This document shows positions 1-7,329 of a DNA stretch of 7,990 bases, in pieces. Source of the DNA: UBA6136 sp964344495 (GTDB lineage Bacteria; Pseudomonadota; Gammaproteobacteria; Methylococcales; Methylococcaceae). Under the pieces are notes generated by a model, which worked only from the letters and a program-made list of their open reading frames with translations, did no database searches and was not told the origin of the DNA. Numbering within the stretch: position 1 is the first letter of the stretch; each line of letters begins with the position of its first letter. Position numbers and translations under genes: made by a program. The DNA lies in NCBI GenBank assembly GCA_964344495.1, contig CAYFNI010000099.1:1-7990 (forward strand). Reading direction: 5' to 3'.

Positions 1-96
1 CCGGTATACCGAAGACCTGCACCGCCCCCCCACCTGCACTCTCCGCACCGGCTCAAGCCCAGAGCCCCCGGCCGATGCCTGCGCCAGCGACCCGCC
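1..96. other. Left-edge stretch with no supported gene
   Basis: This GC-rich leader holds no feature I can defend. All three plus-strand frames are open from the left edge: one closes at 108-110, one at 151-153 and one at 158-160. This is expected by chance in such C-rich sequence. The frame closing at 158-160 has slightly the highest G/C at third positions, so the tail of a gene entering from the left is possible. However, it would run through the candidate promoter, and its residues match no family I know. A small palindrome GGTATACC sits at 3-10. Confidence 0.3.
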
Positions 97-121
97 GTTT
101 GTTTACTTAAAGGGAACAAAC
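97..121. repeat. Inverted repeat GTTTGTT / AACAAAC, 11-nt spacer
   Basis: A perfect 7-bp inverted repeat (97-103 and 115-121) flanks an AT-rich spacer. It lies immediately upstream of the candidate Pho box, where base composition drops from GC-rich to AT-rich. It could be a regulator half-site pair or part of an upstream activating region. A stem this AT-rich with no T-run is a poor terminator. Seen directly; the function is unknown. Confidence 0.35.
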
Positions 122-122
122 A

Positions 123-154
123 TCGTCACACAACTGTCATTGTTTTCGTATAGC
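123..154 (+). promoter_or_regulatory. Candidate PhoB box and -10 element
   Basis: Two 7-mers in direct orientation, TCGTCAC (123-129) and CTGTCAT (134-140), are separated by exactly 4 nt. This is the 7+4+7 architecture of a Pho box. The second unit equals the consensus CTGTCAT and the first matches 4 of 7 positions. Eight bases downstream is TATAGC (149-154), which keeps the first four bases of a sigma-70 -10 hexamer; TAGCCT (151-156) is an alternative at a spacing of 10. There is no good -35 hexamer, as expected where PhoB contacts replace it. Transcription would start near 160-162, about 30 nt before the small ORF. Phosphate control is inferred from this motif alone. Confidence 0.5.
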
Positions 155-190
155 CTGTAGTCGTGTTCAACAACCGTTCGGAGGCAAACC

Positions 191-289
191 ATGGAAATCT
201 TGATTTTGGGCTTTATCCTGATCGTGGCGATGGCGACCGTCGACCTTCCAGATCAACCTGAGAGCAGGGGTATCCCGCGTGAAGACTGA
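191..289 (+). CDS. Small hypothetical membrane-associated peptide, 32 aa
   Basis: This short ORF is preceded by a near-ideal Shine-Dalgarno (GGAGG at 180-184, six bases before the ATG), which is the main reason to accept it. Residues 3-17 (ILILGFILIVAMATV) form one hydrophobic stretch, a little short for a full transmembrane helix. The remaining tail is polar and charged (DLPDQPESRGIPRED). I recognise no family. The gene sits alone between a Pho-box-like promoter and a strong terminator, so it would be made from a monocistronic transcript of about 190 nt. The transcript may instead be a regulatory RNA with a coding portion. One oddity is that skipping a single base near 242 opens another frame, which runs to a stop at 324-326, directly before the terminator stem. 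An indel or a programmed shift therefore cannot be excluded. Confidence 0.5.
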   Translation: MEILILGFILIVAMATVDLPDQPESRGIPRED

Positions 290-316
290 GAAAAGCAAGA
301 CCCGGCAGCACGGGTC
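288..316 (-). terminator. Possible terminator of the minus-strand operon
   Basis: A 6-bp GC-rich stem, GACCCG / CGGGTC, at 299-304 and 311-316 with a six-base loop can fold on either strand. Read on the minus strand it is followed by a T-rich tract (TTGCTTTTCT, positions 298 down to 289), which resembles an intrinsic terminator. It lies about 75 nt beyond the stop of the WD40 gene, with no other convincing minus-strand terminator nearby. The short stem and interrupted T tract make this moderate evidence only. Confidence 0.4.
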
Positions 317-326
317 CCTACATTGA

Positions 327-353
327 AGCCCCGCCGACCGCGGGGCTTTTTTT
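327..353 (+). terminator. Strong rho-independent terminator
   Basis: A perfect 8-bp stem AGCCCCGC / GCGGGGCT (327-334 and 340-347) closes a five-base loop and runs straight into seven Ts (347-353). The orientation fits ending the small plus-strand transcript that carries the 32-codon ORF. On the minus strand the hairpin lacks a following T tract, so it acts in one direction. Confidence 0.9.
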
Positions 354-360
354 GCCTGAA

Positions 361-378
361 GGCAGCGCCGGCGCTGCC
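361..378. repeat. 18-bp perfect palindrome at the convergent junction
   Basis: GGCAGCGCCGGCGCTGCC is a perfect palindrome located 10 bp beyond the stop codon of the minus-strand WD40 gene and 7 bp past the T-run of the plus-strand terminator. In RNA it could fold as a 7-bp stem with a CCGG loop and protect the operon's 3' end, but no T tract follows on either strand. A dimeric DNA-binding site is another reading. Confidence 0.5.
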
Positions 379-388
379 CGCGGATGGA

Positions 389-1573
389 TCAGAAACGACG
401 CGATGTCTCGGTATCCTGCTGTTTCTGACTTTTGAGTTTTTCGAGATCCCAGACCTTGGCGCCATCCCAGCCGATGGAAACCACCCGACTCCCGGTCCCG
501 CAGGCCAGCGCATCCACCGGTCCCTCATGGGCGGACAGCGCGCCCACCGGCAATACCTGACGTGGATCCCACAGATACACGAGCCCCGAACGGGTGCCGA
601 CCACAATGTTGCCGGTCGCCGTTTCCCGGCAGAACGCCGTAATCTCACCGTCCAGATCGCGCAGACTGGCCTTCAGGCTGGCGGAGCGCGTGTCCCACAG
701 TTCCAGCACCCGACCATCGGTATAAGCGATGACTTCACCGTCATGGCTCAAGCCGAGTAACGGCCGGTCCGACTCAAGGGTTTGCTCGCTGACGATCTCC
801 ATGCTGGTCGGTTCCCAGGTAATCAGCCCGCGTCCGGCCACCGATACCAGATACACCCGGCCATTGGTCGTGATGAAGGCGATGGACCCGACCTCGGCGT
901 GCGTTCCGCGCAGAAAGCGGTTGCTGACCGGATTCCACACACCGACGGGCCCGTCGCCACGCCAGCCCAGCCAGGCGCCATCGGGCGAGAACTGCACCGC
1001 CTTGACATCGAAGCCCTCGACCTCATGTTCGCCGATCAGGGCCTCGGTGCTGAGGTCCCACATCATCAGCCGGCCACCCTCGTCGCCCGCCAGACCGGCA
1101 CCGACCCGGCGTCCATCCGGCGCGAAGTCCAGCGCATCGACGGCAACCGCCTTACCCCGCCGGGAGAAGGTCTTGCTGCCATGCGAGTCGCGCTTGCCGG
1201 TTTCGGCATCCCAGACATCCGGTGTTCTGCCCCCCAGCGCCAGTATCAGCCGGGCATCGGGTGAAAACACCGGCAGATTGATACTGGCCAGATCCGGCAG
1301 GTGGGCATCGCTGAGCCGGGCGATCAGCCCATTGCCGCGATGCAAGGCATCCAGCGCCTTCTGGGCAGCCGCTTTATGCGGACAGGACTGGCAGGTGCGG
1401 AGGTACTCGACATAGGCTTCGACGGTATTTTTCTTGTGCGCCTGTACCCACGGATCGCTTTCATCCAGCCGATGGTTGTTCCAGCGCAGTCCGAGATAGA
1501 TGAGCAAGGCGCCAAAGACCAGGGAAAAGAACCAGGTCAGGACTTTTTCGAGAAGGTCGAGAAATGCTTTCAT
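389..1573 (-). CDS. Membrane-anchored WD40 beta-propeller protein
   Basis: This 394-residue protein is predicted to be a scaffold rather than an enzyme. A single hydrophobic segment at about residues 11-29 acts as an uncleaved signal anchor. A linker with a CxxC pair (C61, C64) in a YLRTCQSC context follows. From about residue 100 seven WD40-like blades can be counted by their closing dipeptides: VWD near 120, MWD near 171, VWN near 212, TWE near 252, LWD near 292, LWD near 334 and VWD near 374. Several blades open with an FSPDG-type strand. Seven blades are enough to close a propeller. The C-terminal tail after residue 378 is polar and Lys/Gln-rich. The ATG lies 38 nt after the tamB stop with no terminator between, so co-transcription is likely. 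No strong Shine-Dalgarno is visible. By analogy WD40 propellers bind proteins. The partner (possibly TamB) and the side of the membrane are inference, because charges flanking the anchor do not settle topology. Confidence 0.85.
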   Translation of the reverse strand: MKAFLDLLEKVLTWFFSLVFGALLIYLGLRWNNHRLDESDPWVQAHKKNTVEAYVEYLRTCQSCPHKAAAQKALDALHRGNGLIARLSDAHLPDLASINLPVFSPDARLILALGGRTPDVWDAETGKRDSHGSKTFSRRGKAVAVDALDFAPDGRRVGAGLAGDEGGRLMMWDLSTEALIGEHEVEGFDVKAVQFSPDGAWLGWRGDGPVGVWNPVSNRFLRGTHAEVGSIAFITTNGRVYLVSVAGRGLITWEPTSMEIVSEQTLESDRPLLGLSHDGEVIAYTDGRVLELWDTRSASLKASLRDLDGEITAFCRETATGNIVVGTRSGLVYLWDPRQVLPVGALSAHEGPVDALACGTGSRVVSIGWDGAKVWDLEKLKSQKQQDTETSRRF

Positions 1574-1611
1574 CGCAGGAATGCTCGGGCCAGTTCAAGG
1601 GCAGTCGGGCG

Positions 1612-4600
1612 TCAGTCTTCCCACTGGTAGAGCAGATCGCCGCCGCTATATTCGCCGGTTTCGGTCTGCACTTTCCAGCGTTCGGTCAAATCATAGCGCA
1701 AGCGGAAAACATAGGCGTTCTGGAACAGACCCATGCCGTACTGAGCATAGATTTTCGGGGTCAGATACTTGCCCAGAAACAAAGCCGTACTCTGCGTACC
1801 GCCCCAGGGTCCACTGCCACCGTAGCCTTGCGACAGCCCTCCGGCACGCAGCGAGCTTTGCATGCTGATATCGACAAAACTGCCGAGCCCCAGCCGGCTC
1901 GACAACTCCTTCGCCAGCACGCTGCCGGCGGTCCCGCCCAGCGCATTGGCCGCCGCCATCATCGCCGATCCCTCCTTTTGCTGGTTCAAGGGATCAAACG
2001 GCTTGCCCATCATCAGATAGGCCAGGATATCGGTCTGCGACATCGGCTTGTCTGCGAACAGGGTGATGTTGGGTTTGGCGAGCGTGCCGAGCAGCTTGGC
2101 GCCGGCAACGACCTCCTCGGTCTTGCGCACCGCGCGCAGGTCCAGCTGCGGGTTATCCATCGGCGAGCGCACGAATACCAGCCGGCCGCCATCGACCACC
2201 AGTTCGACGCCATAGAGCGTGTAGAGCCCGTCATGGATACGAATTTCGCCCGAACCCAGTGCCTCGTTACCGGGCAACTGATCGACGGTCACCTCGCCGT
2301 CCACGCGGGCGTGATAACCAGGACCGGTGACCCTGATCTTGTTTCCCAGCACCAAGGTCACATGGGTTTCGGGCAGCAGCGAGCGTGATTCGGGGGGCGC
2401 ATCGCCCTCGACGATGATCACATCGCGCGACGGCTTGATCGCGCCCGATTCATCCGGGATCTGAATCGTCGCTTCCGGCACGGTGATGCGGCCACTCAGG
2501 GTCAGACGGTCGTCCCGATGCTCAATGCGCAGGTCCGGGGACAAATACACCTTGGCTTCGGGGATATCGGCTGCCAGGAAGCGGTTGCCGGTGAGTGCCA
2601 GCGACACCGGCCAGCCTTGTCCGGGACTGAGCCCTGCATGGCCTTCCAGACGGAGCTCGCCGCTGCCGGACACCCCGCGCCCATGAATCGACAGCTGGTT
2701 GTCGTCGTGGCTGACGGCATCGGCATTCAGACTCCGCACCCGAATGCCCAGCCGCGGCACCGTGAACCCCGCATCGAACAGCGTACCGTGCGCCTGCAAC
2801 CGCGGCTGGGCCGGCGTCCCTGCGAAGCGCACACCGGCCTCCAGCCGTCCCTGCACTTTCTCGATATCGGCGGAGAGCGGCATCAGTACGCCCAGATGGC
2901 GCAACTCCAGCCGCAGTTCGCCGTTCATCACCGTCTGCCGCAGCTGGGTGAGCACCAGCGCATGGCCGAGGCTCAGATCCGCCCGCAGCGTGGCGAAGTC
3001 GGGTTGTTCCGCCCGCAAACTCAGCTCGGCGCCGCGTCCGCTGAAGGTCCCGCGCAACGACAGCGGCTCCGGATGGAAGCGCAATGGCGCTTGCTGACCG
3101 GCATAGTCAATCTGAACACCCTCACCGTGCAGGTCGAAGCGGCCGTCCAGCACCTGCGCCCCCTGACCGGCGAATTGCGCATCGGCCTCCAGCCGTCCCG
3201 TTAGGGCCAACTCGGCCGGCACCCAGGCCCGCAACCGTTCCAGCTCGAAGCCATTCAACCGGCTGGCCAACTGCCAGCCGCGCGGTTGCAGTTGGCCCTG
3301 CAGGCAGGCGGTCGTGGCCCGGCTTTCCCAGCAGGCCTGCCCGAGCTCTCCCGCATCCGGGGCCAGCACCAGTCGGGCGGGATGACTCAGATGCCACTCG
3401 CCGAGACTCCCGACCCGACCATCCAGCTGCTGCAGCAGTCCGGCCCACTGGCCGGCCTTCCAGCCGCCTTCCAGCCTGAATGCCAGGCTGACCGCCTGCG
3501 GTTTCGCGGCCGCATCGGCGACAGACCCCAGCGCCCGCCCGCTGAGGACTTGCCGGGCGCGAGTGCCCTGCCCGTCGATGTCCAGTGTCAGCGGCTGGCC
3601 GTCCAGCCGCAGGTCCGGCGCCCTGATCGCCAGCTCGAACGGCGCATCCGGCTGGGCGCCGGCCCGCAGGCGAAGACTCATGCCCCGCGCCCGGGCACGC
3701 GGACTGACCAGATGCTCCGCCTGTCCCTGCAGCACCAGTGGCTCGCCCTGCAGCATCCAGTCGCCATCACGCCGCACGATACCGCCCTTGAGCTGGAGGT
3801 TCAGATCCGCCAGCGTCGCCTCCCCCACCCGCAGATCGTGCGCCTTGAGCCGGGTGTCGAACGGCGGACTGCCCGGCAGCAGTCCGCCGGCCGCCTGCAC
3901 TTGCAGTTCCCGTACCTGATGCACGCCATAGCGCAGCGCCTGCCCGGCAAGCTGGAGCCCGAAGCTGTTCGACACCGGCAGCAGTTGCCCGTCGCGCCAC
4001 TCGAAGCCACCCTGCCCGGTCAGCTGCAACCGACCGGCCTCGACCTCGCCGGCCCGCAGGCCCGCCAACTGCAGCGTCGCCTGCAGCGGCGGCGAACCCG
4101 GGGCCAGGCCGCCCTGGAGTTGCAGCGTCAATTCGCGCACACCGTGATCCAGCCACAGGACATCGCGCGCCATCAGCTCGATCACGCCAGCAGGACGGTC
4201 GCGCGGCCCGGTGATCCGGCCACGGCTCCGAATCCGTCCGTGCGCACCCGGCAAGACCTGACCGAGTTGCTCGCCCTGCAGCGTCCAGCCCACATCCACC
4301 TGTGGACCGACGACACCATCAAGCTGGATATTTAGCCCGGCGCCCTCAACCCGCACCGCCTGCAGCACCGTCCGGTCCGGCCACCGACCGACATGGCCGG
4401 CCAGCGTCACGGGGTGTTCGCCCAGTTGCGCCTCGCCTGCCAGCACGACATCACGGAGCGGCCCCTCAAGCGCGATGTGGCCACGCGGACTGCGCCACTG
4501 CGGCTGCTTCAACGGCCATGCCAGCCGCTCCCAGTCCATTGCCAGCGTCAGCTCCGGTTGCTGATCGAGCTGCCGGACAGCGCCGCTCAGGCGCCAGTGC

Positions 4601-5577
4601 AGGCGGGTTTCCGGCAGGTTCAGCACGAGCTGCTCAAGCCGGATCTCGCCCGGCCATTGGTAACGGGCCTGAAGCTCGCCGGTCGCCTGACCGACCCCGG
4701 GCACGCGCATCCGGCCCTCACCCGCGACCGATCCGATCGTACCGCGCCCCTCGCCGCGCAGGTTCAGGCTCACCGGCCACGCAGCCCAGTCGGGGTGGGC
4801 CTGGCGGGCCAGAAACTCCGGCACATCCAGCTGTGCAGTCCATTCAGGCTGCTGCAGGGGGTGCTGAATGACCGCGCTCAACTCGGCCGGCAGCGGGCTG
4901 TTGAGCGTCTGCCGAATCAATACCCGCGCCCGATCGCCACTGGCAAAGCCTTCGCCCTGAAAGGCCGGCTGGCCGGGCGGATGCCAGTTCCAGCGCGTCT
5001 TGAGGTCGATCTGCTCGCCACCACCCGCGGCCATGCGGCCGCTCACCTCGCCGGAAAAGGTCGGCATCGACCAGCTCAGGCGCCGCACGTCCAGGCCGTC
5101 AGCGGTCAACGCCAGCGAAGCCTGCAGGGCATCGAGTTGCACCGGCTCGTCCGACGCCGTCGCCCGGTAACGTCCATGGCCGATGTGGACGGAGTCGATC
5201 AGGACCTCGAACGGCAGTTGCAGGCGCGGCCACTCGAACTCGGTTGTGCTGTCGCCGCTGACATACTCGGGACTCTCCAGTTCGATCGAGCGGATATGCA
5301 CACGGCCGCGCCAGAGGTCCTCGACATCCAGCTGATATTCCAGCCGGTCGAAGCGCAGGCGTTGCGAACCGGACGGGAGGTCCACGCCCAGCAGTACGAA
5401 ATGCCCGAGAAGCGGCCCATCCACCTGCGCGATGCTGAGTCCCGGCAGCGCGTGACGGGCCTGCCGCACCAGCCAGCGGGCGCCCGGCTCGGTGGCCAGC
5501 ACGGCATAGCCGAGCAGGCTTGCGCTCAACAGCAACAGGCAGGCCAGCGCCAGCGCGTTCGCCACCAGGCGGATCAC
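1612..5577 (-). CDS. tamB: TamB, translocation and assembly module inner-membrane component
   Basis: TamB is anchored in the inner membrane and spans the periplasm as a long beta-rich groove that docks on TamA. The complex supports outer-membrane protein insertion and is implicated in phospholipid transport to the outer membrane. This copy has 1321 residues, close to the roughly 1260 of E. coli TamB. A hydrophobic signal anchor covers about residues 5-28. The long middle is low-complexity beta-strand sequence. It includes a paired-cysteine site (ACW at 748-750, ACL at 757-759) that resembles a recurrent TamB feature. The C-terminal TamB domain (DUF490), about residues 950-1321, is well preserved: DNPQLDLRAVR at 1141, SQTDILAYLMMGKPFDP from 1180, and a final beta-rich GKYLTPKIYAQYG... 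segment from 1269 ending in a LLYQWE-type terminus. The GTG start at 5575-5577 overlaps the tamA stop as GTGA, which implies translational coupling, and no better start for the signal anchor is evident. Confidence 0.95.
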   Translation of the reverse strand: MIRLVANALALACLLLLSASLLGYAVLATEPGARWLVRQARHALPGLSIAQVDGPLLGHFVLLGVDLPSGSQRLRFDRLEYQLDVEDLWRGRVHIRSIELESPEYVSGDSTTEFEWPRLQLPFEVLIDSVHIGHGRYRATASDEPVQLDALQASLALTADGLDVRRLSWSMPTFSGEVSGRMAAGGGEQIDLKTRWNWHPPGQPAFQGEGFASGDRARVLIRQTLNSPLPAELSAVIQHPLQQPEWTAQLDVPEFLARQAHPDWAAWPVSLNLRGEGRGTIGSVAGEGRMRVPGVGQATGELQARYQWPGEIRLEQLVLNLPETRLHWRLSGAVRQLDQQPELTLAMDWERLAWPLKQPQWRSPRGHIALEGPLRDVVLAGEAQLGEHPVTLAGHVGRWPDRTVLQAVRVEGAGLNIQLDGVVGPQVDVGWTLQGEQLGQVLPGAHGRIRSRGRITGPRDRPAGVIELMARDVLWLDHGVRELTLQLQGGLAPGSPPLQATLQLAGLRAGEVEAGRLQLTGQGGFEWRDGQLLPVSNSFGLQLAGQALRYGVHQVRELQVQAAGGLLPGSPPFDTRLKAHDLRVGEATLADLNLQLKGGIVRRDGDWMLQGEPLVLQGQAEHLVSPRARARGMSLRLRAGAQPDAPFELAIRAPDLRLDGQPLTLDIDGQGTRARQVLSGRALGSVADAAAKPQAVSLAFRLEGGWKAGQWAGLLQQLDGRVGSLGEWHLSHPARLVLAPDAGELGQACWESRATTACLQGQLQPRGWQLASRLNGFELERLRAWVPAELALTGRLEADAQFAGQGAQVLDGRFDLHGEGVQIDYAGQQAPLRFHPEPLSLRGTFSGRGAELSLRAEQPDFATLRADLSLGHALVLTQLRQTVMNGELRLELRHLGVLMPLSADIEKVQGRLEAGVRFAGTPAQPRLQAHGTLFDAGFTVPRLGIRVRSLNADAVSHDDNQLSIHGRGVSGSGELRLEGHAGLSPGQGWPVSLALTGNRFLAADIPEAKVYLSPDLRIEHRDDRLTLSGRITVPEATIQIPDESGAIKPSRDVIIVEGDAPPESRSLLPETHVTLVLGNKIRVTGPGYHARVDGEVTVDQLPGNEALGSGEIRIHDGLYTLYGVELVVDGGRLVFVRSPMDNPQLDLRAVRKTEEVVAGAKLLGTLAKPNITLFADKPMSQTDILAYLMMGKPFDPLNQQKEGSAMMAAANALGGTAGSVLAKELSSRLGLGSFVDISMQSSLRAGGLSQGYGGSGPWGGTQSTALFLGKYLTPKIYAQYGMGLFQNAYVFRLRYDLTERWKVQTETGEYSGGDLLYQWED
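3751..4140 (-). repeat. Internal duplicated segment of TamB, about 75-residue period
   Basis: Residues 480-532 and 555-609 of TamB align along their length. VRELTLQLQGGLAPGSPP recurs as VRELQVQAAGGLLPGSPP. It is followed by a shared LRAGEVEAGRLQL / LRVGEATLADLNL pattern and a shared RDGQLL / RDGDWML ending. The offset is 75 residues (about 225 nt). The DNA copies (roughly 4140-3982 and 3915-3751) have diverged, so the duplication is old. It probably adds rungs to the beta-taco groove and may account for part of the extra length relative to E. coli TamB. Confidence 0.7.
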
Positions 5578-7285
5578 AGGTCGGGCCCGAGAATCAGGTA
5601 CACCTGCACCGGGTCCAGCGCCTTGGACAGCGGCACACCCAAGTCCAGCCGCACCGGGCCGACCGGCGAGCGCCAGCGGGCACCCAGACCGACACCGGTC
5701 CGTACCGGACCCTCAAAATCGTTGCCGACATAGCCGACATCGGAAAACGCCGCCACGCCCCAGTCGCCGAACAGCGCCCGGTCATACTCCAGACTGCCCA
5801 CGCCCAGATGCTGCCCGCCGGTGCGCTCGCCGAGGGCATTCAGGGGGCTGATCTCGTAGAGCCGATAACCGCGCACGGTCGGGGCACCGCCGGCGTAGAA
5901 CCGTTCGGTGATAGGCATGCGATTGAAATCGTTGGTCACCATTTCACCGACCTGTCCCCGTGCGATCAACCGGTCATCGTCGGTCAGGCTGTACACGCCC
6001 TTGCCATAGAGGCGCAGACGCGCGAACGAGAGCTGCGAGCCCGCCCCCTCGACGCTGCCGGCGAGATTGCCATCCACCCGCACCCCCTAGCGGAAGTGAG
6101 AAAAATCGCATCATCGGAGCTGAGCCAGGTGTAGTTGACGCTGGGGATCAGCAAATCCGTGGTCTGGCCGCCGCCGCCGATATTGAAATTCTCGCGCAGA
6201 TAATCCAGCGACAGCGTCTCGCGCAGATCCCAGCGGGTCGTCCCGTGGCGAATGCCGCCCCGAATGACCTTGGCCCGCCCGGCGACGGTGTCCTCCAGCC
6301 CCAGCTTGGTCGTGAGCGCCAGCTGATCCTTTTCGGGGTCGGCCAGCGGGATGGCGTACATGGCGTCAATCTGGTTCCAGATCAGGGACAGTTTGGCGCT
6401 GGCCTGGAAGGAATGGCCGTAACTGTTCACATAGCGATTCTGGTAGCCGGCGCTGACCCGCGGTCCGGTGTCGGTACCGTATCCGCCGCCCAGATCGACG
6501 CGGTTCTGCGGCACCATGCCGAGTTCCACGCTCACCGGCGCGCGGGCGTACTGGCCGCCGGCANNNNNNNNNNAGGCCCGATAGGGCTCGCCCGGCTTGA
6601 ATTTGGCAAACCGGCGCAGCAGCTCGGGATCCAGCGGCGTCTGGCTGAAGTTGAGCTCGCCGAAGTGATAACGCCGGCCAGAGTCCATGTGCAGCGTGAT
6701 CTGGGCCTGATCGCTGGGCAGATCGACGCGGACTTCACGGGCGGTCAGACGGGCATCGAAGAATCCCATTTCGGCCGCCTGATCCTGGAGCGCATCGCGG
6801 CCCTTTTCATACAGCTGATGATTGAGCACGTCGCCCGGACGCAGCGGGAACTGCTCCACCCGCGCGCGCATTTCCGGCTCCTGATTCGCCTCCCCCTCCA
6901 GCCGCACATCGACGCGCGCGATCACCATCGGCGGGCCGGGGTCGATGCGATATTCGGCCACCCAGCGGTTGTCCTTGTGGCTCAGGCTGGACTGGATCCG
7001 GGGGCGGTAGTAGCCGAACGGCTGCAGGGCGGTTCGGATTTCATCGGTGGCACGCTTGGCCGCCAGTTCGATGATGTCCTTGCGGGCATCGGACGGCTGC
7101 CGGGCCATGGTCAGCATAGCGCGGACGTTGCGCTCCAGCGCCTCGTTCAAGCCGGCAATGCGGAGGGTGACCGGCTCAACCGCCGCCCCGGCCACGCCGG
7201 CGGTGAGCGCCAGCAGACCGGCGGCCAGCAGCCAGCGCGGATTCGCTGGCCTGCTCGGGAATCGACGGGCAGCGCGGGCGGACAT
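5574..7285 (-). CDS. tamA: TamA, Omp85-family outer-membrane protein (frameshift and gap in this assembly)
   Basis: TamA is the outer-membrane barrel of the TamAB complex. The start at 7283-7285 follows a Shine-Dalgarno-like AGGGG (7295-7299), and a signal peptide covers about residues 1-35 (Arg-rich start, hydrophobic 18-34, AGA cleavage region). Three POTRA domains follow at about 38-112, 115-200 and 203 onward; the third begins YHFGELNF and reaches KPGEPY at 230-235. The barrel begins with a conserved GGGYGTDTGPR segment near 266-276. The family's lid-loop VRGY motif is present in the C-terminal part (AGGAPTVRGYRLYEISP), and the protein ends in beta-strand sequence (QVYLILGPDL). Two breaks interrupt it: an N run at 6564-6573 within POTRA3, and a one-base frameshift at the C5 run 6083-6087, beyond which the barrel continues in another frame. 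Restored length is about 570 residues plus what the gap hides, against 577 in E. coli. I judge these to be assembly defects in a working gene. Confidence 0.93.
6083..6087 (-). other. Frameshift point in tamA at a homopolymer
   Basis: The minus-strand reading is GCT AGG GGG TGC. After FLTSARG the first frame degenerates into non-family residues and stops at 5984. Adding one G to the G5 run gives AGG GGG GTG CGG GTG GAT, which joins FLTSARG to VRVDGNLAGS and restores a continuous TamA barrel. Without that base the downstream frame is shut by TAG at 6087-6089. A missing base in a five-base homopolymer is the simplest explanation. Confidence 0.8.
6564..6573. other. Scaffold gap of 10 Ns inside tamA
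   Basis: Ten unknown bases fall inside POTRA3, between KPGEPYRA and AGGQYARAPVSVEL. In TamA homologues this interval normally carries a helix and a SGYF-type strand, roughly 20 residues more than fit here. The N run is therefore probably a fixed-size placeholder and the true gap some 60 nt longer. The reading frame happens to be preserved across it. Confidence 0.85.
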
Positions 7286-7329
7286 GAACGCTCACCCCTG
7301 CGCGGGTCCGGAACCCATGTCGGCCCCCC

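Noticed and set aside
2..160. Tail of a protein-coding gene entering from the left in frame 2
   Set aside because: Codon bias is only marginally better than in the other two open frames, it matches no family I know, and it would run through the Pho box and -10. Kept only as a low-confidence possibility.
323..760. Plus-strand 145-codon frame starting in the terminator region
   Set aside because: It begins at the base of a strong terminator hairpin and then runs antisense to the WD40 gene. There is no ribosome binding site and the composition is shadow-like.
2518..5733. Several long plus-strand open frames opposite tamB, including ones of about 190 to 446 codons
   Set aside because: They are antisense to an unmistakable TamB gene and their residues are Arg/Gln/Pro/Ala-rich, as expected from stop-poor GC-rich complements. 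No family motif or convincing ribosome binding site is seen.
5574..6083. Separate 169-aa gene for the TamA C-terminus with its own GTG start
   Set aside because: The start is an artefact of the frame break. The sequence continues the barrel of the upstream fragment exactly, so the two are one gene.
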